Shown: piece after piece, positions 28,859 through 38,007 of the stretch | Numbering within the stretch: position 1 is the first letter of the stretch | How the letters are laid out: each line of letters begins with the position of its first letter | From: an uncultured Acetatifactor sp. | Lineage (GTDB): Bacteria > Bacillota > Clostridia > Lachnospirales > Lachnospiraceae | Assembly: GCA_910583845.1 (NCBI GenBank) | Contig: CAJUAB010000005.1 | Coordinates: forward strand, 124,001 to 188,000 | Reading direction: 5' to 3' | DNA: 64,000 bases | Notes under the pieces: model-generated | Databases searched by the model: none | Told to the model about the DNA's origin: nothing | Seen by the model: the letters and a program-made list of their open reading frames with translations, nothing else | Position numbers and translations under genes: made by a program

Positions 28859-31126
28859 ATGCTGGGAGCGGCAGGTGACAAGATTATCATAGGTTACGAT
28901 CTGGGGAACGCTGTTTCCCAGATCAGTTACGCCTATCTGTCAAAGGACAGCGAGGTGGAGACTCTGTCCTGCGTGGCAGGGGAGGAGCACTATAATATCC
29001 CCACAGTGCTGTGCAAACGCCAGGGCACGGGACAGTGGTTTTTTGGCAGGGAGGCATTGCGCTTTTCACAGGAGTATCCGGAGGAGGCGGTTCTGGCGGA
29101 AGGCCTGGTGGATCTGGCGCTGGCGGGAGAGCCGGTGCCGATAGACGGGGAAAATTATGAGCCGGTGGCGCTGCTCACTCTGTTTATAAAGAGAAGTCTG
29201 GGGCTGCTGTCCCTGGTGTCCGCTCCGGAGCGGATTGTGGCCATGATGATCACATGCAGAAAACTGGACAGCCTTTTGATCCGGGTGCTGAATCAGACTG
29301 TGCTGGGGCTGGGACTGGGATATACAAGGGTGTATTATCAGAGTTACGCGGAGAGCTTTTATGACTATATGCTCTATCAGCCCAGGGACTTGTGGGCATA
29401 CCAGACCGCCCTGTTTGATTACCGGGAGGATGGGATCTACAGCATGCGCATGGAGTGCAATCAGCGAACGACTCCCATTGTGGCCTATGTCCATCAGAGG
29501 ATCTATCCCTTTTGCGGGGAAAGCTGCCTGCCCGATGTGAGCGGTCTGGGAGGGGAGCGGCTGGCGCGGCTGGATCAGGATCTGCTGGAGGTGGTACGCC
29601 GGGAGTGTGAGAAGGGCACGGTATCTGCGGTTTATCTCATCGGGGAGAGCTTTGCCGGGGAATGGATGCCTCAGAGCCTGCAATATCTCTGCAAGGGAAG
29701 GCGCGTGTTCCAGGGGGTGAACCTGTACAGCAAAGGCGCGGTCTATTGCCTGCTGGACAAGCATTTTGGCAGTAAAGCGGGCAAGGAACATGTGTTTCTG
29801 GGCGGCGACAAGTTAAAATACAATATCGGTATGAAGGTGCTGCGCCAGGGGGAAGAATCCTACTATGCCCTGCTGGACGCAGGGGAAAACTGGTATGAGT
29901 CGGAGTACTGCTGCGAATTGTATGTCCGAAGGGCTTCCTGCATAAATCTGATGATCACTCCCCTGATCGCGGGAAGCGTGACCTCGGCGTCTCTCTCTCT
30001 GGGGGAGCTGCCCCAGGAGCAGGAGACGGAGGGAGAACCGGGGCACTGCGGACTCTCCAGAATCAGAATGAGGCTGTATCTGGAAGGGGAAAAGCAGCTG
30101 TGCGTGGAGCTGGAGGATCTGGGCTTTGGCGAAATACGTCCGGCCACACAGCTCACATGGAGACAGCGCGTTACCTGTGGGGATACCAGGCCGGAGGATG
30201 CCAATGTCCGGGATGGCGCGGAAGTTCTGGTCTGCGTGGGAGATTATGCCCGGGAGCCCTATGTGCTGCCCAAGCTGGGGGTGCGGGTATACTGTATGGA
30301 GGAACTGTGTTACTGCCTTAAGGAGAACGCGTTCCTGCTGGATGGCTCGGTGATGAATGATGAACTGCTGGACTTTATCCGAAAAGACTGCCAGCTGTCG
30401 GGACTGGCACAAGCCTTGCAGCCCCTGGCGCGCAGGCAGGGGGCTCTCAGCGATTTTGTGGGCCGGATTATGACTTACGTGGGCCTGTATGATCCCGATA
30501 CGGTCAGAGAGGTGGAGGAGACCCTGAAAGCGGGATCAGGCCTTTCGGATTATGAGAAGCTGAAGATGCAGACGGATCATCTGGCGGAACAGAAGCGATA
30601 TGAGGAGGCCCTGAAATCCTATGACAGGCTGTTGACCCGTATCCGTGAGAACCAGGAGATGGAGGTGCCCGCGTTGCAGGCGTTGCAGGCGGATATCCTG
30701 CACAACAAGGGCGTGATTCATGCCAGACAGATGCTTTACGGGCAGGCGGCGGAGCTTTTTTATCAGGCGTGGAAGACCGGAGGAGAGCAGCCGGGGCATT
30801 TCGCGGAGTACCTGGCCGCCAGAAGAATGCAGCTTCCGGAGCAGGATTATGTGGCCCTGGTGGCGGAGTGTCCGGAGCAGTACCGCGCCTCTCTGGAGCT
30901 GGAGCGGTCTCTGGAGGTCACGGAGAGGGCGTGGCGGGACACTCCCGAGTATCTGCGTCTGGCGCGGCTGCGGGCCAGACGGACTGAGGGGGAGCTGGCG
31001 GCGTACTGTGAGGAGACGGACCGGATTCTACAGGCGCTTAAGAATGATTACCGCAAGCTGGTCGGCGGAAAATGCAAGCAGTGTCAGGGGCGCGCCCATG
31101 ATATGCAGGAAAGAGGTCAGAATTGA
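28859..31126 (+). CDS. Hsp70/actin-like ATPase-fold protein with C-terminal TPR-like region (DUF5716-like)
   Basis: This 755-residue protein was probably annotated only as a DUF5716 family member. I see an Hsp70/actin-type fold: a phosphate-1-like motif KIIIGYDLGN (residues 8-17), a GQWFFGREAL strand typical of Hsp70 N-termini, and an adenosine-like motif VYLIGES (258-264) followed by a GAVYCLL helix at the place where DnaK has EAVALGAA. The substrate-binding domain of Hsp70 is missing. Residues about 560-660 instead hold TPR-like helices (EQKRYEEALKSYDRLL). ATG 28859 has GAGGGGGGAAG directly before it. The 3-base overlap with the next gene suggests coupled translation of a complex. Confidence 0.7.
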   Translation: MLGAAGDKIIIGYDLGNAVSQISYAYLSKDSEVETLSCVAGEEHYNIPTVLCKRQGTGQWFFGREALRFSQEYPEEAVLAEGLVDLALAGEPVPIDGENYEPVALLTLFIKRSLGLLSLVSAPERIVAMMITCRKLDSLLIRVLNQTVLGLGLGYTRVYYQSYAESFYDYMLYQPRDLWAYQTALFDYREDGIYSMRMECNQRTTPIVAYVHQRIYPFCGESCLPDVSGLGGERLARLDQDLLEVVRRECEKGTVSAVYLIGESFAGEWMPQSLQYLCKGRRVFQGVNLYSKGAVYCLLDKHFGSKAGKEHVFLGGDKLKYNIGMKVLRQGEESYYALLDAGENWYESEYCCELYVRRASCINLMITPLIAGSVTSASLSLGELPQEQETEGEPGHCGLSRIRMRLYLEGEKQLCVELEDLGFGEIRPATQLTWRQRVTCGDTRPEDANVRDGAEVLVCVGDYAREPYVLPKLGVRVYCMEELCYCLKENAFLLDGSVMNDELLDFIRKDCQLSGLAQALQPLARRQGALSDFVGRIMTYVGLYDPDTVREVEETLKAGSGLSDYEKLKMQTDHLAEQKRYEEALKSYDRLLTRIRENQEMEVPALQALQADILHNKGVIHARQMLYGQAAELFYQAWKTGGEQPGHFAEYLAARRMQLPEQDYVALVAECPEQYRASLELERSLEVTERAWRDTPEYLRLARLRARRTEGELAAYCEETDRILQALKNDYRKLVGGKCKQCQGRAHDMQERGQN

Positions 31127-32358
31127 AGATTTTTAACTTTTTGAAAAGGATATTTTCTTCCAGAGGCAGGAGAAAGGCCCGGGAAGGGGAATGGGAGAAG
31201 CTGGTAAACGCCAGGGCGGGCGTGGATTTTGAGCAGGAGGAGGAACGCACCCGGTATGTGACGGACTGCCTGGAGCAGATCGCGGAGGCATCCCAGGAGC
31301 TGGAGATGCTCCAGGGGGAATACGGCAGGGTGACGGCGTATCTGACGGATCTGGAGGAGCTGGAGGCATTGCCGGACCAGGAGAAGGAGACCCTGGAGAT
31401 CACGGCCCGGAAGCTGGAAAATATGGAGAGGGAGTACGAGAACTTCACGCATCGCAAAAACCGCATGGACGACGCGATCTACTATCAGATGAAAAACCGT
31501 GAGCCGGAGACGGAGGAGGGAATTGAGAAAATCCGCAAGGCCGAGCATTACGGCACACTGGTGAAGCAGGATATGCAGCGTCTGGAGGGGGAGCGGCTTG
31601 CCTATGAGTACCGGAAGAACGAGCTGTACGGTATTATGGAAAATCAGAGAGGGATGGCGGTGATCTTCCTGACGGCGCTGGTCATCTGTATGATTTTGCT
31701 GGCGGTGCTGCAGTTTGCCCTGGAGATGCAGACGCAGGTGGGCTATTTTATCGCCGTGCTGGCGGCGGCGCTGGCCCTGACGGTTCTGGCGGTGAAGCAT
31801 ATGGACGCGGACCGGGAGATGGACAGGGTGCTGCGGGACGCGAGAAAGCTGATCAAGCTCCAGAACAAGGTAAAGATCCGCTATGTGAACAATCAGAATC
31901 TGCTGGATTATTACTATATCAAGTATGATGTGGACAGCGGGAAAAAGCTGGAGAAGCTGTACCATCAGTATCTGGAGGAGAAGGAGCAGCGCAAGCAGTT
32001 CGCGGAGACGGAGGCCAGAAGGGAGTATTACCACAAACAGCTGCTCAGTCAGCTGGGAAATTATCATATTCAGTTTCCGGAGCAGCTGTCGGGGAAGGTG
32101 TCCGTGATCCTGGACCACAGGGAGCAGGTGGAGCGGCGGCATGAACTGGTGCTGCGCAGACAGTCCCTGCGCAAACAGATGGATTACAATTCCACCGTGG
32201 CCGGGGAGGCCAAGCAGGAGATCAAGGATATTGTGGCAGCCTATCCGCGATACGCCATGGAGATCACGGAGATGGTGGACCGGTATGAGAGCGGCTACAG
32301 GAGACAGGAGGCCGAAGGGAAACAGGCGGCGTCCTCCCGGGAGCGCGGCCCTGTCTGA
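31123..32358 (+). CDS. Two-TM coiled-coil membrane protein
   Basis: This 411-residue protein starts at TTG. A basic N-terminus leads to a long charged coiled coil (about 20-170, rich in Glu/Lys/Arg heptads). Two adjacent membrane spans follow (about 180-202 GMAVIFLTALVICMILLAVLQF and 207-226 VGYFIAVLAAALALTVLAV, with a short loop between), then a second coiled coil to about 380. Both long arms would be on the same side, probably cytoplasmic. It is the third gene of the operon and could anchor the ATPase-fold and helical-repeat proteins to the membrane (inference). No enzyme motif is seen. Confidence 0.75.
   Translation: MKIFNFLKRIFSSRGRRKAREGEWEKLVNARAGVDFEQEEERTRYVTDCLEQIAEASQELEMLQGEYGRVTAYLTDLEELEALPDQEKETLEITARKLENMEREYENFTHRKNRMDDAIYYQMKNREPETEEGIEKIRKAEHYGTLVKQDMQRLEGERLAYEYRKNELYGIMENQRGMAVIFLTALVICMILLAVLQFALEMQTQVGYFIAVLAAALALTVLAVKHMDADREMDRVLRDARKLIKLQNKVKIRYVNNQNLLDYYYIKYDVDSGKKLEKLYHQYLEEKEQRKQFAETEARREYYHKQLLSQLGNYHIQFPEQLSGKVSVILDHREQVERRHELVLRRQSLRKQMDYNSTVAGEAKQEIKDIVAAYPRYAMEITEMVDRYESGYRRQEAEGKQAASSRERGPV
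31124..31126 (+). promoter_or_regulatory. Stop/start overlap coupling two genes
   Basis: The TGA stop of the ATPase-fold gene lies inside TTGA, whose TTG (31123-31125) starts the coiled-coil gene. AGAGGT lies 6 bases before the TTG, which decides this unusual start. Confidence 0.65.
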
Positions 32359-32375
32359 CAGATGCCGCCTGCCGG

Positions 32376-32404
32376 TTGACTTTCTCTCATGGCTGGGCTA
32401 TACT
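32376..32404 (+). promoter_or_regulatory. Promoter of purB
   Basis: TTGACT (32376-32381), 17 bases, TATACT (32399-32404), about 90 bases upstream of the purB ATG. Confidence 0.65.
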
Positions 32405-32492
32405 GTTGAATGGCAGGAATATGCCTGCGCGGAGAACAGTTTTACAGATCAGGAAAATACGTAATAACGCAATATGCGGGAAAGAGGAAAAC

Positions 32493-33944
32493 ATGAGTAC
32501 AGACGTATATCAGAGCCCGTTGTCGGAGCGCTATGCCAGCAGGGAGATGCAGTACATTTTCTCCCAGGATATGAAATTCCGCACATGGAGGAGGCTGTGG
32601 ATCGCGCTGGCGGAGACGGAGAAGGAACTGGGGCTGTCCCAGAACGGTAAACCGGTTATCACCCAGGAGCAGATAGATGAACTGAAAGCCCATGCGGAGG
32701 ACATCAATTATGACGTGGCCAGAGCCCGGGAGAAGGAGGTGCGGCATGACGTGATGAGTCATGTATACGCCTACGGGCAGCAGTGCCCCAAGGCGGCGGG
32801 CATCATCCATCTGGGGGCGACTTCCTGCTATGTGGGAGACAATACGGATATTATCGTCATGACCGAGGCCTTGAAGCTGGTGAAGAAAAAGCTGGTGAAT
32901 GTGATGAAGGAGCTGGCGGATTTCGCGGAGCAGTATAAGGCCCAGCCCACACTGGCATTCACGCATTTTCAGCCCGCCCAGCCCACCACCGTGGGAAAGA
33001 GGGCCACGCTGTGGCTGCAGGAGTTCTGTCTGGATCTGGAGGATCTGGAGCATGTGCTCTCCACCATGAAGCTCCTGGGGTCCAAGGGAACCACGGGAAC
33101 CCAGGCTTCTTTCCTGGAGCTTTTTGACGGGGATCAGGAGACCATTGACAAAATTGATCCCATGATCGCGGCCAAAATGGGCTTTGCGGAGTGTTATCCC
33201 GTATCGGGGCAGACCTACTCCCGCAAGGTGGATACCCGGGTGGCCAATGTGCTGGCGGGCATTGCGGCCAGCGCCCACAAGATGAGCAACGATATCCGGC
33301 TGCTTCAACATCTGAAAGAAGTGGAGGAGCCCTTTGAGAAGAGCCAGATCGGTTCTTCCGCCATGGCCTATAAGCGCAATCCCATGAGAAGCGAGCGCAT
33401 AGCCTCTCTGTCCAGATATGTGATGATCGACGCGCTGAATCCCGCCATCACCTCCGCCACCCAGTGGTTTGAGCGGACGCTGGACGATTCCGCCAACAAG
33501 AGACTGTCCATTCCCGAGGGTTTCCTGGCAGTTGACGGCATTCTGGATCTGTGTCTGAACGTGGTGGACGGGCTGGTGGTGTATCCCAAGGTGATCGAGA
33601 AGAGACTGCGCAGCGAACTTCCCTTTATGGCCACGGAGAATATTATGATGGACGCGGTGAAGGCCGGCGGCAACCGTCAGGAGCTTCACGAGCGAATCCG
33701 GGAGCTGTCCATGGAGGCGGGCCGGAGTGTGAAGGTGGAGGGAAAAGAGAACAATCTGCTGGAACTTATCGCCGCGGACCCGGCTTTCAATATGAGTTTG
33801 GAAGATTTGCAGAAGACCATGGACCCGGCCCGATATGTGGGGCGCTCCAGAGAGCAGGTGGAGGCGTTTCTGGAGAAAGTGGTGCGGCCCATACTGGAGG
33901 CCAACAAGGAGCTGCTGGGCGTGAAAGCCGTTATCAATGTGTAA
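32493..33944 (+). CDS. purB: Adenylosuccinate lyase
   Basis: This 483-residue fumarase/aspartase superfamily enzyme cleaves SAICAR and adenylosuccinate in purine synthesis. The superfamily signature GSSAMAYKRNPMRSE contains the flexible catalytic Ser loop; THFQPAQPTTVGKR and HLGATSCYVGDN are substrate segments. ATG 32493 has AAAGAGGAAAA before it; upstream codons in frame overlap the promoter. It is followed by a PurF-like gene and purA, an AMP-branch cluster. Length fits the longer PurB class. Confidence 0.95.
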   Translation: MSTDVYQSPLSERYASREMQYIFSQDMKFRTWRRLWIALAETEKELGLSQNGKPVITQEQIDELKAHAEDINYDVARAREKEVRHDVMSHVYAYGQQCPKAAGIIHLGATSCYVGDNTDIIVMTEALKLVKKKLVNVMKELADFAEQYKAQPTLAFTHFQPAQPTTVGKRATLWLQEFCLDLEDLEHVLSTMKLLGSKGTTGTQASFLELFDGDQETIDKIDPMIAAKMGFAECYPVSGQTYSRKVDTRVANVLAGIAASAHKMSNDIRLLQHLKEVEEPFEKSQIGSSAMAYKRNPMRSERIASLSRYVMIDALNPAITSATQWFERTLDDSANKRLSIPEGFLAVDGILDLCLNVVDGLVVYPKVIEKRLRSELPFMATENIMMDAVKAGGNRQELHERIRELSMEAGRSVKVEGKENNLLELIAADPAFNMSLEDLQKTMDPARYVGRSREQVEAFLEKVVRPILEANKELLGVKAVINV

Positions 33945-34011
33945 GAGGCGGAAGGACAAAGCGCCGGGCGCAGGCAGCAGACAGGCGGAATTAAATTAAG
34001 GAGAACAGCTT

Positions 34012-35418
34012 ATGGGTGGTTTTTTTGGAGTGGCAGCCAAAGAGGACTGCGTATTTGATTTATTTTTCGGAACAGACTATCATTCCCATCTGGGAACCAG
34101 GCGTGCCGGCATGGCGGTCTATGACAGGCAGAGGGGCTTTGACAGGGCTATTCATAATATTGAGAACGCGCCCTTTCGGACCAAATTTGACAAGGACGTG
34201 AATGAGATGCACGGAAGTCTGGGAATCGGCTGCATCTCCGACTATGAGCCACAGCCTCTGCTGGTGCGTTCCCACCATGGGACTTACGCCATCGCCACAG
34301 TGGGCAAGATCAACAATATGGACGCCATCGTGAAGGACCTGTTCGCGAAGGGACACTCTCATTTCCTGGAGATGAGCGGCGGCGATATCAATGCCACGGA
34401 GCTGGTGGCGGCCATCATCAACCAGAGGGACAATCTCATCGAGGGGCTGCAATATGTGCAGGAACTGGTGGAAGGGTCTATGACCACGCTTCTGCTCACC
34501 CCCATGGGCATCTATGCGGCCAGGGACAGAATGGGCAGAACGCCGGTGGCTGTGGGACGAAAGGAGGGGGCGTACTGCGTTTCCTTTGAGAGCTTTGCCT
34601 ACCTGAATCTGGGTTACCATGAAGAGCGGGAGCTGGGCCCCGGGGAGATTGTCATTGTAACCCCGGAGGGAGTAAGGACCCTGGTCTCTCCCGGAAAGGA
34701 TATGAAGATCTGTACGTTTTTGTGGATCTACTACGGGTATCCTTCTTCCTCTTACGAGGGGATCAGCGTGGAGCAGATGCGGTATAACTGCGGCGCAAAG
34801 TTGGCCGAGCGGGACAATGTGCGGCCGGATATCGTGGCCGGGGTGCCGGACTCCGGGACGGCCCATGCCATCGGATACTCCAACAGAAGCGGCATTCCCT
34901 TTTCCAGGCCCTTTATCAAGTACACGCCCACCTGGCCCCGGTCCTTTATGCCCACGATCCAGACCCAGCGCAATCTGATTGCCAAGATGAAGCTGATCCC
35001 GGTGCACGATCTGATCCAGGATAAGAGTCTGCTTCTCATAGACGATTCCATTGTGCGGGGCACACAGCTGCGGGAGACCACGGAATTTCTCTATCAGAGC
35101 GGGGCCAGGGAGGTGCATATCCGCCCGGCCTGTCCGCCTCTGCTCTTTGGCTGTAAATATCTGAACTTTTCCAGATCCACCTCGGAGATGGACCTGATCA
35201 CCAGGCGTATTTTAAAAGAGATGGAGCAGGAGGGCAGACAGATCGACTTAAAGGACTATATAGATCCGGAGAGCGCAGGCTATCAGGAGATGGTGGGACG
35301 GATCGGAAAGCAGCTGAACTTCACGACTCTGCGGTATCACAGGCTGGACGATATGATCGAGTCCGTGGGGATACCCAAGGAGAGGCTGTGTACTTACTGC
35401 TGGGACGGACAGGAGTAG
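34012..35418 (+). CDS. PurF-like amidophosphoribosyltransferase without the Cys nucleophile
   Basis: This 468-residue homologue of PurF has an N-terminal Ntn glutaminase-type domain (about 1-230) and a PRTase domain with the PRPP loop LLLIDDSIVRGTQ. Cysteines matching the Fe-S ligands of Bacillus-type PurF are present (DMKICTF, RPACPP, CTYC near the C-terminus). The N-terminus reads MGGFFGV where active PurF has Met-Cys-Gly: the autoprocessed Cys1 nucleophile is Gly. Glutamine hydrolysis should be lost, leaving ammonia-dependent PRA synthesis or another PRTase role. AAGGAGAAC fixes the ATG at 34012, and no in-frame Cys start lies nearby. It sits between purB and purA. Confidence 0.85.
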   Translation: MGGFFGVAAKEDCVFDLFFGTDYHSHLGTRRAGMAVYDRQRGFDRAIHNIENAPFRTKFDKDVNEMHGSLGIGCISDYEPQPLLVRSHHGTYAIATVGKINNMDAIVKDLFAKGHSHFLEMSGGDINATELVAAIINQRDNLIEGLQYVQELVEGSMTTLLLTPMGIYAARDRMGRTPVAVGRKEGAYCVSFESFAYLNLGYHEERELGPGEIVIVTPEGVRTLVSPGKDMKICTFLWIYYGYPSSSYEGISVEQMRYNCGAKLAERDNVRPDIVAGVPDSGTAHAIGYSNRSGIPFSRPFIKYTPTWPRSFMPTIQTQRNLIAKMKLIPVHDLIQDKSLLLIDDSIVRGTQLRETTEFLYQSGAREVHIRPACPPLLFGCKYLNFSRSTSEMDLITRRILKEMEQEGRQIDLKDYIDPESAGYQEMVGRIGKQLNFTTLRYHRLDDMIESVGIPKERLCTYCWDGQE

Positions 35419-35479
35419 GAACGGGATGCTCCGGATTGTAAAATAAGCACAGATTATAAATCATATAAAAAATATTGAT

Positions 35480-35518
35480 TTTACTTATGACAGAGATTAT
35501 GCTATACTGGTTCTGTCA
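35480..35518 (+). promoter_or_regulatory. Promoter of purA with surrounding dyad
   Basis: TTTACT (35480-35485), 17 bases, TATACT (35503-35508). TGACAGA (35488-35494) and TCTGTCA (35512-35518) form a perfect dyad around the -10, a possible operator. It does not resemble the Bacillus PurBox. Confidence 0.5.
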
Positions 35519-35581
35519 AAAAGAGAAAACAGGGGAGTGCCTTGGCGCTCCCTGTAATGATGCGAAACGGAGGTCTTGGAA

Positions 35582-36877
35582 ATGGTAAAAGCAGTAGTAG
35601 GCGCTAACTGGGGAGACGAGGGCAAGGGTAAGATCACGGATATGATGGCGGAGAAGGCAGACATCATTGTGCGCTTTCAGGGAGGCGCCAACGCGGGACA
35701 TACCATTGTGAACAATTATGGGAAATTTGCTTTGCACACGCTGCCTTCCGGTGTGTTTTACGGACATACCACCAATGTGATCGGCAATGGCGTGGCACTG
35801 AATATCCCGGTGCTTTTCAATGAGATCAAGTCCATTGTGGACAGGAAGGTGCCCATGCCGAAGCTCCTGGTATCGGACAGGGCGCAGATTGTGATGCCTT
35901 ACCATATTTTGTTCGACCAGTATGAGGAGGAGCGTCTGGGAGGCAAGTCCTTTGGCTCCACCAAGTCCGGGATCGCCCCTTTTTATTCGGATAAATTTGC
36001 CAAAATCGGTTTTCAGGTCAGCGAGCTTTTCGACGGGGAGCTGCTGAAAGAGAAGGTACAGAGAATCTGTGAGCTGAAAAATGTCCTGCTGGAGCATCTG
36101 TACCACAAGCCCGGCATAGATCCGGCGCAGCTGCTGGAGACATTGCAGGACTACCGGGATATGGTGGCCCCCTATGTCTGCGACGTGTCCGCCTTTCTGG
36201 ACAGGGCGCTCAAGGAGGGCAAGACGGTGCTGCTGGAGGGCCAGCTGGGTACGCTGAAAGATCCTGACCACGGGATCTATCCCATGGTAACCTCGTCCTC
36301 CACGCTGGCGGCATACGGGGCCATTGGCGCCGGTCTGCCCCCCTATGAGATCAGAGAGATCGTCACGGTGTGCAAGGCTTATTCCTCGGCGGTGGGAGCG
36401 GGCGCTTTTGTGTCCGAGATCTTTGGAGAGGAAGCCAATGAACTGCGCACCCGCGGCGGAGATGGCGGCGAGTTCGGTGCCACCACGGGAAGACCCAGGA
36501 GAATGGGATGGTTTGACTGCGTGGCCTCCCGGTACGGCTGCCGTCTGCAGGGCGCTACGGATGTGGCGTTCACCGTACTGGATGTGCTGGGGTATCTGGA
36601 CGAGATTCCCGTGTGCGTCGGATATGAGATTGACGGAGAGGTGACCTGCGATTTCCCGGTGACGGCCAGGCTGGAGAAGGCAAAGCCTGTGCTTGAGAAG
36701 CTGCCCGGCTGGAAATGTGATATCAGAGGGATTAGAAATTATGCCGATCTGCCGGAGAACTGCCGCAGATATGTGGAGTTTATTGAGGAGAGAATCGGTT
36801 ATCCCATCACCATGGTCAGCAACGGCCCCGGCAGAGAGGATATTATTTACCGCGAGAGTCCGCTGAAGAACGCGTAG
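35582..36877 (+). CDS. purA: Adenylosuccinate synthetase
   Basis: This 431-residue enzyme forms adenylosuccinate from IMP, aspartate and GTP. The GTP-binding GDEGKGK loop lies at the N-terminus (GANWGDEGKGKITD), with the catalytic His in AGHT, QGGANAGH, the IMP contacts near GTT-like (GATTGRPRRMGWFD), and the C-terminal base-recognition segment (VSNGPGREDI). GGAGG at 35569-35573 favours ATG 35582 over the TTG two codons earlier. The family RTRVG-type loop appears as LRTRGGDGGEFGATTGRPRR. Confidence 0.95.
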   Translation: MVKAVVGANWGDEGKGKITDMMAEKADIIVRFQGGANAGHTIVNNYGKFALHTLPSGVFYGHTTNVIGNGVALNIPVLFNEIKSIVDRKVPMPKLLVSDRAQIVMPYHILFDQYEEERLGGKSFGSTKSGIAPFYSDKFAKIGFQVSELFDGELLKEKVQRICELKNVLLEHLYHKPGIDPAQLLETLQDYRDMVAPYVCDVSAFLDRALKEGKTVLLEGQLGTLKDPDHGIYPMVTSSSTLAAYGAIGAGLPPYEIREIVTVCKAYSSAVGAGAFVSEIFGEEANELRTRGGDGGEFGATTGRPRRMGWFDCVASRYGCRLQGATDVAFTVLDVLGYLDEIPVCVGYEIDGEVTCDFPVTARLEKAKPVLEKLPGWKCDIRGIRNYADLPENCRRYVEFIEERIGYPITMVSNGPGREDIIYRESPLKNA

Positions 36878-37008
36878 CTGACCGCAGGTATATTCTGTGC
36901 CGGGTCCGTGACAGACGATGGAGATCTTCCGGGGCGTTTGCTCCGGAACCGGCCGCTTAATGCCTGACAGCTGCGGCACAGTGCGGAGCGTTGGCGGAGG
37001 AGGCGGAT

Positions 37009-37908
37009 GTGGTCAGTAATCTGGAATATTACAGGGTTTTCTATCATGTAGCACGCCTGGGCAGCCTTACGATGGCAGCCCAGGCGCTGTCCATTTCACA
37101 GCCTGCGGTGAGCCAGTCCGTCCGGCAGTTGGAACAGCAGCTGGGCGTTTCGCTGTTTTACCGGAGGGCCAAGGGGGTACGTCTTACCAAGGAGGGGGAG
37201 ACACTGTACGAGTATGTGGCCAGAGGTTATGAGCAGCTGGAGATGGGCGAGCTGAGGCTGCGCCGGATGCGGGATCTGGAGGCGGGTGAAATCCGTATCG
37301 GCGCCAGCGATATGACATTACAATACTATCTGCTTCCCTATCTGGAGCGTTTTCATGAGGAATATCCGGAAATCAAGGTCATGGTGACCAATGCTCCCAC
37401 GCCGGAGACGCTGGGCTTTCTGGAGCAGGGGCGGATTGATTTTGGGGTGGTCAGCACCCCCTTTGAGCCGGGGGAGCGGGTCAGGGCGGTGCCTGTGCGG
37501 GAACTGGAGGATATCTTTGTGGCGGGGCGGCGATTTATCGCCTGTAAAAACAGGATGCTGGATTTGCAGGAGCTTGGGAGGCTGCCCATGATTTTTCTGG
37601 AAAAGAATACCAGCACCCGGCGCTTTATGGACGCACTTCTGATGGAGAACGGAATCCGCATTCTGCCGGAGTTTGAGCTGGCCACCAGCGATATGATTGT
37701 GCAGTTCGCCCTGCGCAGTCTGGGCGTGGGCTGTGTGGTGCGTGATTTCGCCCAGGAGGAAATAGACACAGGCAGACTCTTTGAGCTGCGCTTCAATAAA
37801 ATGATCCCCAGACGGAATGTGTGTGTGGTCTGCGACAGCAGGACCGTTCTGTCCACAGCCGCCCGGGCCCTGTTTAAAATTATGGGGGTGGAGGAGCTCT
37901 GCGGATAG
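37009..37908 (+). CDS. LysR-family transcriptional regulator
   Basis: This 299-residue LysR protein has an N-terminal winged HTH (LEYYRVFYHVARLGSLTMAAQALSISQPAVSQSVRQLEQQLG) and a periplasmic-binding-like effector domain from about residue 90. GTG 37009 is chosen because GGAGGAGGCGGAT lies directly before it; the frame is open 18 bases further up to a TTG that overlaps this site. LysR proteins often control a divergent neighbour, but here the neighbours are codirectional, so the target is unknown. Confidence 0.92.
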   Translation: MVSNLEYYRVFYHVARLGSLTMAAQALSISQPAVSQSVRQLEQQLGVSLFYRRAKGVRLTKEGETLYEYVARGYEQLEMGELRLRRMRDLEAGEIRIGASDMTLQYYLLPYLERFHEEYPEIKVMVTNAPTPETLGFLEQGRIDFGVVSTPFEPGERVRAVPVRELEDIFVAGRRFIACKNRMLDLQELGRLPMIFLEKNTSTRRFMDALLMENGIRILPEFELATSDMIVQFALRSLGVGCVVRDFAQEEIDTGRLFELRFNKMIPRRNVCVVCDSRTVLSTAARALFKIMGVEELCG

Positions 37909-38007
37909 ACAGGCGGCGCCGGCCTGGCATATGTCATCGGACTGTGCATTTTCCGGAAAGACGCGGGACGATGAAATGAAGGATAGTCCAGCTAAGAAAT
38001 GTCAAGA

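Noticed and set aside
35531..35552. Attenuator hairpin in the purA leader
   Set aside because: The GGGAG/CTCCC stem is short with no T run and no visible alternative pairing.
35516..36979. Long minus-strand frame (487 codons) opposite purA
   Set aside because: It mirrors purA codon structure, has no ribosome site and no recognisable product. Similar long antisense frames opposite rarA, etfA, bcd, purB and the 1196-residue gene were rejected for the same reason.
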